DNA from: Deltaproteobacteria bacterium
GTDB lineage: Bacteria; Bdellovibrionota; FAC87; UBA2466
Assembly (NCBI GenBank): GCA_016196825.1
Contig: JACPWY010000027.1
Span: 1-54,789 of the forward strand
Direction of reading: 5' to 3'
Length of the DNA stretch: 54,789 nucleotides
Shown here in pieces: positions 35,069 through 43,152 of the stretch. The notes beneath the pieces are model-generated. The model was not told the DNA's origin. It was given only the letters and a program-made list of their open reading frames with translations, and did not search any database. The first letter of the stretch is position 1, and each line of letters starts with the position of its first letter. A program made the translations under genes and the position numbers.

Positions 35069-35749
35069 TCAGTGAAGGGATTGAGAGGCCGATCGCGCGG
35101 GGGGTGCGGTTTCCCCTCGAATTGTGGGAGAATCGCCACGATCGGGCTTGGCGGGAACTCGGTGCCACGAGGAGAGCGCTAGCACGAGCCTGTCGCCCAA
35201 TAGGAAAAGAGCGAGGCCGATCACGCTCACCTTAACCTCGTTGAAGATCGCGCGAGTCCAGTAGTCGCTCGCAAGGAGGTGCCCCAAAAACCACGCCCGG
35301 TTCACCTGAAGGCTGTATTCCACAAAGAGCGGCACGGGGCTCGCAAGCTTCCAGGCCGAGAGCGGCCAAAACAGCGGAACGCCCGCCGGCACTCCAGGAG
35401 CGTCTTGGCAGGCGCAATCTAAGATCACATGACTCACGACCAGCAGAGCCGAATAGATATAGGCCTTACGCACGGAGAACTTTCGCGCAGTCGCCCGGAG
35501 AATGAGTTGTTTTCCAACGACGGTCCACAGAACGAGCGCAAAGATATTGTGCCCGAAGTTCCGATGGATGAGCTTCGCAAGGCCTGGGAAGAAGAGAACA
35601 CCGATCACATCAAGATCAGGCAAATTCCCAATCACAGCGCAGCTCAACCAGAACGCAAACCCCTGCCACCGCGTCAAACCCGTAAACGCACTGCGGCGTA
35701 AAGCCACGCAGCTGCTGGGCAACAGGCCATGAACGAATGTGCTAGGCAT
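35069..35749 (-). CDS. inner-membrane metal-dependent hydrolase (YdjM-like, DUF457)
   Basis: About 226 residues from the ATG at 35749 (MPSTFVHG). The family marks are the early His in FVHGLL, NLPDLDVI, HRNFGHNIF and SHVILDCAC, spread between four or five membrane helices. Related proteins in enterobacteria are LexA-regulated, but no SOS box is seen here. The C-terminal tail is proline/arginine-rich and looks disordered. Confidence 0.75.
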   Translation of the reverse strand: MPSTFVHGLLPSSCVALRRSAFTGLTRWQGFAFWLSCAVIGNLPDLDVIGVLFFPGLAKLIHRNFGHNIFALVLWTVVGKQLILRATARKFSVRKAYIYSALLVVSHVILDCACQDAPGVPAGVPLFWPLSAWKLASPVPLFVEYSLQVNRAWFLGHLLASDYWTRAIFNEVKVSVIGLALFLLGDRLVLALSSWHRVPAKPDRGDSPTIRGETAPPARSASQSLH

Positions 35750-35864
35750 GACAGACTCAGGAAGGGTTCTTTCTATTATCGACAAGATCACAGTATTTCT
35801 AAAGGCACACTGATCGCCCCGATAGACGGAGGCTCGAAATACCGCTCCCACTCAGCCGCAGATC

Positions 35865-37415
35865 CTATTTGTCGACACCGCCTTTGACGCGGTAGAGGAG
35901 TTCGTGATCCGTCTCTTGCTCGAGGTCCAGGAGGCTGCCCGGGCGGGTGACGATCGCCTGCACGGTCGGGCCGGCGTATTGATCGATGGGCTTTGGAATA
36001 ATGACAAACTCCACGCGTTTGTCCTGGATGTAGGCTTCGATCTGGTCCGTACCCACACATGGCACCGTCTTAAAACGGGCATGGGCTCGGATGAGAGACG
36101 GATAGGCACCAATCGCCATGATGGTGCGACCAGCACCGTAAGTCTTTTTAATGTAATCCCCGACAAGCACCGGCCCCGCAACCCATTTGCCCGAAAGAAG
36201 ATAGCCCGGATTCATGTGCACGCGCCCGGCCCAGACATTCAGAATGAAGAGAAGAGCTGCCAAGTATTGGACGCGAAAACCTTTCCATTCCCGCGGAACG
36301 AAGTAGCTGACCCCGAGGCCCGCCAGCAAATAGAGCGGACCAATCATCGGTAGGAAAAATCTGTATTGGATTGTCGAAAAGAGTTGGGCACCACAGGAAA
36401 AGAGCGTCCAGAGAAATACAAAGCCCAGGAATTTATTCCAGCGCCGTTTCACCAGTGCGACGATCCCGAGCCCCACCCCCGCCCAGACATACGGCCCCAC
36501 CATGTGCGAGCCCACGATATACGCAGCAGGAAGAACCTGCGAACGGTAGTTCGCAATCACCAACGGATCAATCGGCGGCACAACGGGCAATGTCCTGACC
36601 GAAGGATCGAGAAACTGCAGGTCGGCCAGCATGGTGTTCTTGCCGTCATAGAGACGACAAAAGGCCTCCGGATCGGTCTTCGACCATTCGGCAATCAACA
36701 AAAACTTATTCAGAACGAAATTGAGTGAGGGGACAAAGACACCAAATCGTCGGTAGTAAAAGAGACAGAACACGCCGAGCACGAGTCCCACCGCAGCGCT
36801 AAAAACCACCACGCCGATCGTTCTCGCCTTGCGGCTGATTTTGTAGCCAAAGAGCAGGCACAGGCCAATGAAGCCCACCACGGGCAGTGCCGCCACTCTG
36901 AGTGCAACAAGGATTGCCCCCAAGACGGCGCACCAACCAAAAAATGACAACTCCACCCGCCCTTGGTCACGATCATAGGGTTTGAGCAGCAGACCAAAAA
37001 TCACCGCCGCAATCCCTAGGTAGAGTCCATCCGATCGCACGGCCGCCGATTCAAAGAGGACACGCTGGTCACTCGCAAGGCCCGCGCCCGTTATGAGCGC
37101 CGCCGGCCACCCGCCCATCACGTAGGCGATCCTGGTGAACATCACAACGGCAAGGCCGCCTCCGATCACGGAAAGCGTTACCACTGCCGTGAGAGGATCA
37201 AGCCCCAGGAAGACCTGAATACCCGCTAACCATGCCATGAGGGGCTGCCACGGGCCAGAGAAGGTTTCGCCAAAGGCTCCTTCGGAAAACCGGCTCGCGC
37301 CCAATGCGTAATACACAGAGTCAAGAGTGAGCGTCGCACGCGGAAATTCCACGAGCACTCTTTCTAGTATCAAACACCCGTAGATCAGCAGAGCAAGCCG
37401 AGGGAGATTCTTCAC
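35865..37415 (-). CDS. polytopic membrane glycosyltransferase-like protein
   Basis: About 516 residues starting at the GTG at 37415 (VKNLPRLALLIYG), with about ten membrane spans. The first periplasmic loop has TLTLDSVYYALGASRFSEG, an acidic loop placed like the catalytic loop of GT-C enzymes. A soluble C-terminal domain follows. An open frame continues 69 codons further upstream into the divergent gene, but a TATAAT box sits only 6 bp before this GTG, so that extension is unlikely. Substrate unknown. Confidence 0.68.
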   Translation of the reverse strand: MKNLPRLALLIYGCLILERVLVEFPRATLTLDSVYYALGASRFSEGAFGETFSGPWQPLMAWLAGIQVFLGLDPLTAVVTLSVIGGGLAVVMFTRIAYVMGGWPAALITGAGLASDQRVLFESAAVRSDGLYLGIAAVIFGLLLKPYDRDQGRVELSFFGWCAVLGAILVALRVAALPVVGFIGLCLLFGYKISRKARTIGVVVFSAAVGLVLGVFCLFYYRRFGVFVPSLNFVLNKFLLIAEWSKTDPEAFCRLYDGKNTMLADLQFLDPSVRTLPVVPPIDPLVIANYRSQVLPAAYIVGSHMVGPYVWAGVGLGIVALVKRRWNKFLGFVFLWTLFSCGAQLFSTIQYRFFLPMIGPLYLLAGLGVSYFVPREWKGFRVQYLAALLFILNVWAGRVHMNPGYLLSGKWVAGPVLVGDYIKKTYGAGRTIMAIGAYPSLIRAHARFKTVPCVGTDQIEAYIQDKRVEFVIIPKPIDQYAGPTVQAIVTRPGSLLDLEQETDHELLYRVKGGVDK

Positions 37416-37450
37416 TGAACTATTATACCCTCGCGCTATAATGGCAGGAA
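37415..37450. promoter_or_regulatory. paired divergent promoters with (near-)leaderless starts
   Basis: Two perfect TATAAT boxes face away from each other: 37427-37422 (minus) ends 6 bp before the GTG at 37415, and 37437-37442 (plus) ends 7 bp before the ATG at 37450. Initiation 6-7 nt after a -10 box would place both transcript starts at the start codons. The -35 elements are weak on both sides. Confidence 0.5.
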
Positions 37451-38679
37451 TGTTCCCCCTCCTCTCGGCGACGCTCATTCTGACCGCCCTCAATTGGGGC
37501 GTCTTCGACGACACACAGCTTGCGATTCCGCTACTCACCGCATCAGCCATCATGGCCGGGATCGGGCTATTCAAAAACACGCCCGTCCCACCCCCATTGG
37601 GCCGACTCTGGGCGCTCGTCATGGCGCTATCATGCGCGATCCCATACTACCTCCACGGCCCCATCGGGCCCTTCAAGAAGGTCATCACGATTGCGCTCAC
37701 CCTCACCGTTTTGTCGACGATTTGGCGACGCTACACCATCCAGATTGTGATCGCGGTCTCAGGCATTGTCTTAATCTCATTCATCTATCTTCAGCTCCCT
37801 CCGCCCCAATTTGATCTCTGGTACCTGCAGGAAAACGCGATCGCGCTCCTGGGCAAAGGCAAAAGTCCGTATGGGCTCACCTACTACGCGAAGGTCCCAC
37901 TCATCGACACCTGGGTGACAAGCCTCCCGTATCCGCCGGCCCATCTCATCGCAATGATGGTCGGCACCTACTTGGGCGATTTCCGATGGGCCTTCGTCAT
38001 CGCCCTCATCGGCTCGGCACTCGTGCTGTATCACATGGCCAAAAAGTCATCTGAGCCCTGGGTCTCGGCGATCCCATTTCTTTTTCTCTTCTACCCCAAG
38101 GCCATGGTCTACATCTGGCGATCCTGGACCGAGCCCACGCTCGTGGGGGCCATCGCGCTTTCCCTGTGGGCCCTCAACCACAAATACAAACGTCTTCTAA
38201 TCCTCGCTCTTGGCGTCGTCTTTTCAATCAAGCAGTTTGGCTTTCTGTTCGTCCTGGCCCTTCTTATCGCACGCCAAATCACCTGGCGGGACTGCCTTTC
38301 AGCGGCCCTCATCGCGGCTGCCATCTGCTTGCCCTTTCTGATCGCTGATCCGATGGGGGTGCTGAGCGGTGTGATCCTCACCCACCTCCACACGCCGCCT
38401 CGGCCTGACTCAATCTCCTTGCCCGCGCTGATTCGAAGGCTCGGAGGCCCCCAGTTCCCAGCTGTCACCGGCTTCCTCTCAGTGGCCGTGGTAGCGGCTC
38501 TCGCCACTCGCCTGAAATCATTTACCCTATCGACAGCCCTTCTGCTCGCCGGTATTCTTTTTCTCGTCTTCTTCCTGATGAGCCCAAAGGCCCATGAAAA
38601 TTACTACTTCACTCCGCTTTTCTTACTGGTCGCGGCCGCTGTGGCTTTTCCTTTGGGCGCCACTCCTCGCCGCGTGTAA
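37450..38679 (+). CDS. polytopic membrane glycosyltransferase-like protein (GT87-type)
   Basis: About 409 residues with ten or more membrane spans. An in-frame ATG at 37441 lies inside the -10 box, so I use 37450. The loop PPPQFDLWYLQENAIALLGKG and SPYGLTYY around residue 125 resembles the early acidic periplasmic loop of GT87 mannosyltransferases (an Asp followed by an aromatic). It lies divergent to a similar gene and overlaps the 5' end of the hydrolase gene by 86 bp in another frame. Confidence 0.68.
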   Translation: MFPLLSATLILTALNWGVFDDTQLAIPLLTASAIMAGIGLFKNTPVPPPLGRLWALVMALSCAIPYYLHGPIGPFKKVITIALTLTVLSTIWRRYTIQIVIAVSGIVLISFIYLQLPPPQFDLWYLQENAIALLGKGKSPYGLTYYAKVPLIDTWVTSLPYPPAHLIAMMVGTYLGDFRWAFVIALIGSALVLYHMAKKSSEPWVSAIPFLFLFYPKAMVYIWRSWTEPTLVGAIALSLWALNHKYKRLLILALGVVFSIKQFGFLFVLALLIARQITWRDCLSAALIAAAICLPFLIADPMGVLSGVILTHLHTPPRPDSISLPALIRRLGGPQFPAVTGFLSVAVVAALATRLKSFTLSTALLLAGILFLVFFLMSPKAHENYYFTPLFLLVAAAVAFPLGATPRRV

Positions 38680-39643
38680 TTCGCTGTTTTATTACCCCGA
38701 TAGTAATCTCTACAATCCGCCGGAGGAGGTGGGATCGCGCTTTGAGGAGCACGTGGTTCCTTCGGGAGACGAAAATCTTCAGACGGTCCGATGGGTCCAT
38801 TCCGGGAAGACCTGCCGGGGGCTCATCGTCCAGTTCCACGGCAACGCAGCCAATCTCACAGCCCACGCACCGGCAGTGAGCTGGCTTGCCGGCGAGGGCT
38901 ACGATGTCGTTGCGTTTGATTATCGGGGCTACGGTCTGTCTTCGGGAACACCGACTCGCGAAGGGCTTGTGCAGGATGGCGCGGCTGTTCTCAAATATTT
39001 TGTCGATCATATTCCTGAGTGCCCCCGCCATATCGTCATCGGACAGAGTCTGGGCGGCGCTGTCAGCGGCCCAAGCATTGTTCACTCCGGTGTCACGGTA
39101 GACGCTCTGGTGCTCGACTCCACCTTCCCCAGTTATCGACGAATTGCTCGGCAAAAACTGGGCAGCCTCTGGCCTACTTGGCTCTTCCAGTGGCCACTGT
39201 CTTTTTTGGTGAGCGACTCCGAGGCGCTTGAAGACTACTTCGATCGACTGACCATGCCGGTCGTAGTTCTAGCTGGTGATAGAGACAAGGTCGTGCCGAA
39301 GACGTGGAGCGAAGAGATCTTTGAAAAGCTCCCCGCCGGCCGTAAGCAGCTTTGGGTCCAAACGGGCATCGGCCACACGCAGAGTCTTACGGTGCCGTCT
39401 GTGAGAAAGCGCCTGCTCCGATTTCTAGACGGCGATAAGTTCTCTAAACAGGGACGCATCGAGAAAGAGCCATTCCTGACGGCTGCAAGGCCCGCTGGAC
39501 TTCGTCCTCCGCAGTCGCCGTCCTCGACGGGCCTACAGGCCCGCCTGCGGGGGCTCCTTTGTGCGTCCTCGCCAGCGGGCCTTTCGCTCGTCGACAATTG
39601 GCTCTTTCTCGATGCGTCCCTGTTTAGGCTAGCTTTTCGCTAG
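38594..39643 (+). CDS. alpha/beta-hydrolase lipoprotein with a repeat-encoded C-terminal tail
   Basis: A 349-codon frame. The signal peptide ends in the lipobox LLAACN (Cys28), so the enzyme is membrane-anchored. The hydrolase core shows QFHGNAANL (oxyanion region), YRGYGLSSG, the nucleophile in GQSLGG (Ser152), Asp in GDRDKVVP, and His in GIGHTQS. The fold ends near residue 283. From 39444 on, the remaining 66 codons are supplied by a 184-bp inverted-repeat element and do not look like protein. The original stop codon was probably lost when the element inserted. The first 86 bp overlap the upstream gene. Confidence 0.85.
   Translation: MKITTSLRFSYWSRPLWLFLWAPLLAACNSLFYYPDSNLYNPPEEVGSRFEEHVVPSGDENLQTVRWVHSGKTCRGLIVQFHGNAANLTAHAPAVSWLAGEGYDVVAFDYRGYGLSSGTPTREGLVQDGAAVLKYFVDHIPECPRHIVIGQSLGGAVSGPSIVHSGVTVDALVLDSTFPSYRRIARQKLGSLWPTWLFQWPLSFLVSDSEALEDYFDRLTMPVVVLAGDRDKVVPKTWSEEIFEKLPAGRKQLWVQTGIGHTQSLTVPSVRKRLLRFLDGDKFSKQGRIEKEPFLTAARPAGLRPPQSPSSTGLQARLRGLLCASSPAGLSLVDNWLFLDASLFRLAFR
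39444..39627. repeat. 184-bp palindromic repeat element
   Basis: The outer arms, 39444-39472 and 39599-39627, are exact 29-bp reverse complements. Nested inside are a second exact inverted repeat of 12 bp (39487-39498 with 39572-39583) and a GC-rich hairpin CGGGCCT/AGGCCCG near 39530. The whole can fold into one long cruciform or RNA structure. There is no transposase, so it could be a MITE- or REP-type element. It lies at the 3' end of the hydrolase gene and is followed by a small CTAGC/GCTAG hairpin (39629-39643). Confidence 0.85.
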
Positions 39644-39686
39644 AAATGGCGTCGGTGAAAAAAGAGCCGTGAGTATCCCAGCATTG

Positions 39687-39707
39687 CCATAAATATGGGT
39701 GTTATGG
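39687..39707 (+). promoter_or_regulatory. operator-like dyad and promoter of vapBC
   Basis: CCATAA-N9-TTATGG (39687-39707) lies just before vapB. TTGCCA and TATTCT spaced 18 bp, with the -10 ending 8 bp before the ATG at 39721, form a reasonable promoter around it. Autoregulation by a VapBC complex would fit. Confidence 0.55.
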
Positions 39708-39720
39708 TATTCTTTTATGT

Positions 39721-39966
39721 ATGAAGACAACCTTCGAGATATCAGAGTCCCTCCTCAGAGAGGCTAAAAAATATGCGGCGCAAAAAGGGATTTCGCTCAA
39801 AGCGGTTGTCGAGAGCGCTCTGAGAAACATTCTCAGTCAGAATCAACGCCCTGGTAAGTTTAAGCTTCGAAAGGCCTCGTTCAAAGGGCAGGGAATGCAG
39901 GATGGAGTCAGGGAAGGCGATTGGGCTGCCATTCGAGAAAAGATCTATAGAGGTCGCGGAGAGTGA
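39721..39966 (+). CDS. vapB: VapB-family antitoxin
   Basis: An 81-residue ribbon-helix-helix protein: MKTTFEISESLLREAKKYA followed by GISLKAVVESALRNIL is the DNA-binding motif, and the C-terminal half (KFKLRKASFKGQG, DWAAIREKIY) is the toxin-binding tail. It overlaps vapC by 4 bp (GTGA). It should neutralise the toxin and repress the operon at the dyad upstream. Confidence 0.88.
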   Translation: MKTTFEISESLLREAKKYAAQKGISLKAVVESALRNILSQNQRPGKFKLRKASFKGQGMQDGVREGDWAAIREKIYRGRGE

Positions 39967-40424
39967 TTGCCATCGACACAAATATTTTGGTTTACGCCCA
40001 TCGTGAAGATTCACAATGGCACCAAGCCGCCTCCGAGCGGATCAAAACCCTTCTCGAATCCGGTCTGGATTGGGCGATTCCCTGGCCCTGCATTCATGAA
40101 TTTTTGGCTGTCGTCTCTCATCCGGGAATCTATAAACCGGCCACTCCGACTGTACTGGCAATTGACCAGGTAGATTCATGGCTCGAATCCCCAACGCTTA
40201 GATTAATAGGAGAGGGACAGCAATACTGGGAACGCCTTAAGCAGACTATTACCACCGCAAAAATTCAGGGAGGCGGTATACACGACGCCCGAATTGCCTC
40301 AATTTGCCTTGACGCCGGGGTCTCAAAGCTGTGGACAGCCGACCGGGATTTTTCTCGCCTGGCACCGCTGAAGGTAGAGAATCCTCTTATTGGGCACGGG
40401 AGGACAAAACACACAATGCGATAA
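39963..40424 (+). CDS. vapC: VapC-family PIN-domain toxin (ribonuclease)
   Basis: A 153-residue PIN domain starting at GTG 39963. The acidic metal-binding residues are Asp5 (AIDTNILVYAH), Glu in CIHEFLAVV, and Asp in GGGIHDARIASICLDAG and WTADRDFSRL. VapC toxins cleave tRNA or rRNA. The GTGA overlap with vapB gives the usual coupling. Confidence 0.9.
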   Translation: MIAIDTNILVYAHREDSQWHQAASERIKTLLESGLDWAIPWPCIHEFLAVVSHPGIYKPATPTVLAIDQVDSWLESPTLRLIGEGQQYWERLKQTITTAKIQGGGIHDARIASICLDAGVSKLWTADRDFSRLAPLKVENPLIGHGRTKHTMR

Positions 40425-40654
40425 GGGATTCTTTTCAATCCCTGGGTAGGATCGATGCGGATTGGAATGCAATGCAAACCTGGGATTCGGTATCTCGAAT
40501 CGCGACAGAAATCAGATCCCGGAAATTGAAAATCCCCGGGCTTGTTGATCGAATGCTCTTCTATTCCGCTCGACAACATTCTGCTCTAATCTGGACGTAC
40601 GATTTGAAGCTGGGAGCGCTTTGTAGATATTTCAAATTGAATTTCGTACCCTAA
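40395..40654 (+). pseudogene. truncated second PIN-domain gene
   Basis: A frame shifted relative to vapC continues to a stop at 40652-40654. It reads like the second half of a PIN domain: IPGLVDRMLFYSARQHSALIWTYD with the conserved Asp residues, then LKLGALCRYFKLNFVP. The N-terminal half with the first catalytic Asp is absent and no proper start is present. It looks like the remnant of another VapC-like gene left after recombination between PIN genes. Confidence 0.55.
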
Positions 40655-40701
40655 TCCTGCCCATCGGTTCTCACACCGGGCGCGTGAGCATAGGGTCACA
40701 A

Positions 40702-40968
40702 TCATTTGGACTTCAATACTGCAGTGTCCAATGAGTCCTCTTTGGTGGATCGCGCAATGATCTGCGCCAGGTTCAGCTGGAGCTGGCTGGACCAGACGAG
40801 CGAGATGCCGTAGCTGTCGATTTTGACTCGACCCCACTCACGACTATCCTTCGGAAAGTTCCTCACCGATTTGAGAGCGGACAGATCCGAGTGGTAGCGA
40901 GCGCCATCAGAGGATTCCACGATGAGCTTCGCAAACTCGGGGGTGGCAACGCTGGTGATCTTTGGCAT
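40702..40968 (-). CDS. DUF2442-like small protein
   Basis: An 88-residue protein with GGAGG before its ATG. The text YHSDLSALKSV, then WGRVKIDSYGISLVW and LNLAQIIARS, matches the 'DLs-L ... v-id--g-glvW' pattern of DUF2442. Such proteins are often next to toxin-antitoxin genes. Here it follows the radical SAM gene by 15 bp and could be co-transcribed with it. Function unknown. Confidence 0.6.
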   Translation of the reverse strand: MPKITSVATPEFAKLIVESSDGARYHSDLSALKSVRNFPKDSREWGRVKIDSYGISLVWSSQLQLNLAQIIARSTKEDSLDTAVLKSK

Positions 40969-40983
40969 GAAACCTCCGGCTAG

Positions 40984-42777
40984 TTAACTTTTACTGTGAG
41001 CAGGAATCTCCGGTGTGACGCCTGAGAGTTTTGCCCGCGTTCGGCCTCCCGATCGCCCTTTCTCAGTGACAAGGTCGGCCGCAGAGAGCTCGGCGCCGTC
41101 TGTTCGGTAGGCAATGCCCTGGATCGTTTTCAATACCGCGGGCGGAGGAAGCTCCTTGTTGTTTTCCAGCATCTTCTCGAGAAGTTCGACAAACACTCTT
41201 TCCCCTTCGGCGATGACCGCAACTTCTGCCATCTCTTCCTCGAGAATCTCTTCAAATGACGCTGTCGGATAGGGTCCACCCACCACAACGGGCGTCTCAA
41301 TTCCGTTTGAACGGAGATAGTGCATAATCTTTCGGAAAAATGCCTGGTAGAAGGTCATAATGCGCATTCCGATCACGTCCGGGTTAAATTCCTTGATCTG
41401 CTTAACCAAGTCTTCATAGCTATCAAAATCGATTCTCGCCTTGATAATCTTGCCGTTCACTTGCTTCGCCATCTTCTCATTCACGTAGGTCAAAAGTGCC
41501 ATGAGTCCCAACGGCGGCTCAAATACCGCGTACTCGCGGGAGTCGGCCTCGGTCGTGAAATAGGGAGAGGCTTCAATCAGTAAAACCCTCAAGGCATCGG
41601 GATCTTTTGGCACCGCCGGAGGATAGATCTCTTTCAACTTCTCTTCCAAATTCACCACCGTGATAGCCTCTTCCCTAAAAATGGTTCTCGGCACGATCTC
41701 CGATCGATCGATCTTCGCCAACTTCAGGAGATCATCGAGATTGTTCACCCGGGTGGGAAAGTAGGCTCTGCATCTTTGATTGATCTCATCTTCGCTGAAC
41801 TGCTCCATTTGATAGGGCAATATTTTGAGGAGCCGATCACGATTGAGCACATAGTCCATGAGAAAGCTCGTGCGAATCTTCCGGGTAAACTCTGCTGGAA
41901 AGGGCAGAGTCGTTGGGATCTCATGGTAGGACTGTGAGTACGATTCTTTGATCAATTTCCTGGGCACCCCCTGCTCGAGCGCAAAGTGCTCTAACTCGGT
42001 CCCTGGGAAGATCCTCACGTTGTGCAAGTAGGGGAAATGAATCCAGCGAATACTCTTGATGTAGTCGAGTGTTTGTAGCGCCTCTTCTTGGGTTTCAGTC
42101 GGAAATCCATGCATCGCATTGAGCGTGAGAATCACAATCGGATGCTTTTCGGTGATGTAGACAAGGTTTTCATGAAGCTTGTCCACCTTCAGATTCTTTC
42201 GCATCACCTTCTGCATTCTCGGCGCCGCGTGCTCCAGGGACAGGTTGACCCCCCTCGCACCGGCCTCAACCATCAGATCAATCGTATCCTTCTCGAGAAG
42301 ATCCCCTTTGAGCCCTGTGGGAAAGTAGAAGTTCAATTTGAGGTTGTGTTTTAAGACCTCCTCGAAAAACCCATTGAATTGTTTTTTGTGGACGTTGAAG
42401 ATGTCGTCAATAAACTCAATTCGACGAATGCCAATGTCGTAAAGCCGTTTCACCTCTTCGAAGAGGTGATCGACCGGGCGCCGAAAGTGAAATTCCGCGC
42501 TCTTATACACATCACAGTAGAAGCACCGATAGGGACACCCTCGGCTCGCCTGGATGGCAATGGAGTGCTTCACACCCGCGTGCCCGATGTAGCGATGGTA
42601 CCGGGAGTAACTGATCAGTGTTCGGTCGGTCACAGGCAGAGCGTCTAGGTTTTTGATCTGCGGACGGGGCTCTGTGCGGTGCACGAAAACCCTCCGATTC
42701 CCGGCAGCATCAAAAAGATCAGTGGGTTCGTCTAGACTGTCGTCGATCACGCTCGACGTGTTTGGTGGTGTGTGCAT
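40984..42777 (-). CDS. radical SAM enzyme with C-terminal B12-binding-like domain
   Basis: A 597-residue protein. The 4Fe-4S motif is CPYRCFYC with Cys81, Cys85 and Cys88 in ASRGCPYRCFYCDVY. The TIM barrel follows to about residue 300. The segment preceding it, IKNLDALPVTDRTLISYSRY, is the usual linker between a B12 domain and the radical SAM core. The B12-type Rossmann domain itself (ALRVLLIEASPYF...PPLGLMALLTYV...VVVGGPYPT) comes last (about 394-565), followed by GIAYRTDGAE. The usual order in BchE-type enzymes is reversed. Such enzymes methylate or rearrange unactivated carbons. Its neighbours are an acyl carrier protein and a TauD-type oxygenase. Confidence 0.85.
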   Translation of the reverse strand: MHTPPNTSSVIDDSLDEPTDLFDAAGNRRVFVHRTEPRPQIKNLDALPVTDRTLISYSRYHRYIGHAGVKHSIAIQASRGCPYRCFYCDVYKSAEFHFRRPVDHLFEEVKRLYDIGIRRIEFIDDIFNVHKKQFNGFFEEVLKHNLKLNFYFPTGLKGDLLEKDTIDLMVEAGARGVNLSLEHAAPRMQKVMRKNLKVDKLHENLVYITEKHPIVILTLNAMHGFPTETQEEALQTLDYIKSIRWIHFPYLHNVRIFPGTELEHFALEQGVPRKLIKESYSQSYHEIPTTLPFPAEFTRKIRTSFLMDYVLNRDRLLKILPYQMEQFSEDEINQRCRAYFPTRVNNLDDLLKLAKIDRSEIVPRTIFREEAITVVNLEEKLKEIYPPAVPKDPDALRVLLIEASPYFTTEADSREYAVFEPPLGLMALLTYVNEKMAKQVNGKIIKARIDFDSYEDLVKQIKEFNPDVIGMRIMTFYQAFFRKIMHYLRSNGIETPVVVGGPYPTASFEEILEEEMAEVAVIAEGERVFVELLEKMLENNKELPPPAVLKTIQGIAYRTDGAELSAADLVTEKGRSGGRTRAKLSGVTPEIPAHSKS

Positions 42778-42891
42778 GGAGTCCTCATCGGTATTTTTCG
42801 CAGAAAACTTGTTACGCGGTCAGTCGGGGTTAACACTTACTGTCACCCCTGTGAGTCGGATAAAATTGAAGCTCACGCCCACGGAGGAACT

Positions 42892-43152
42892 ATGGAAAGC
42901 CCAGAAAAACAAAAGTATGATCAGGCCTTCATCGAGAGCTTTTCGGTGGAAAAGGAAAAGCTGGATGAAAAAATTGCATTTAACGAAACCCGAAGCTGGG
43001 ATTCAATTGGCCATGTGATGCTGATCGCTGCTCTTGAGGCCGCATTCGGGATTTCGATGGAAATTGATGATGTGACAAGCCTCAGCTCCTACACCAAGGG
43101 CATGGAGATTCTGGCCAAATACGGAATCAACCTGCAGAAGAAGGCTGCTTAA
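42892..43152 (+). CDS. stand-alone acyl carrier protein
   Basis: An 86-residue carrier protein from the ATG at 42892, preceded by GGAGGA. The phosphopantetheine site is WDSIGHVMLIAALEAAFGI, with the modified serine in the usual DSL position as DSI. A longer open frame from 42772 reads through the divergent radical SAM promoter and is rejected. It is divergent from that gene and convergent with the TauD gene (26-bp overlap). It is not near fatty acid synthesis genes, so it likely carries a specialised substrate for its neighbours. Confidence 0.85.
   Translation: MESPEKQKYDQAFIESFSVEKEKLDEKIAFNETRSWDSIGHVMLIAALEAAFGISMEIDDVTSLSSYTKGMEILAKYGINLQKKAA

Noticed and set aside
42772..42891. Upstream extension of the acyl carrier protein
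   Set aside because: It covers the divergent promoter region; GGAGGA precedes the ATG at 42892, and the ACP length fits that start.
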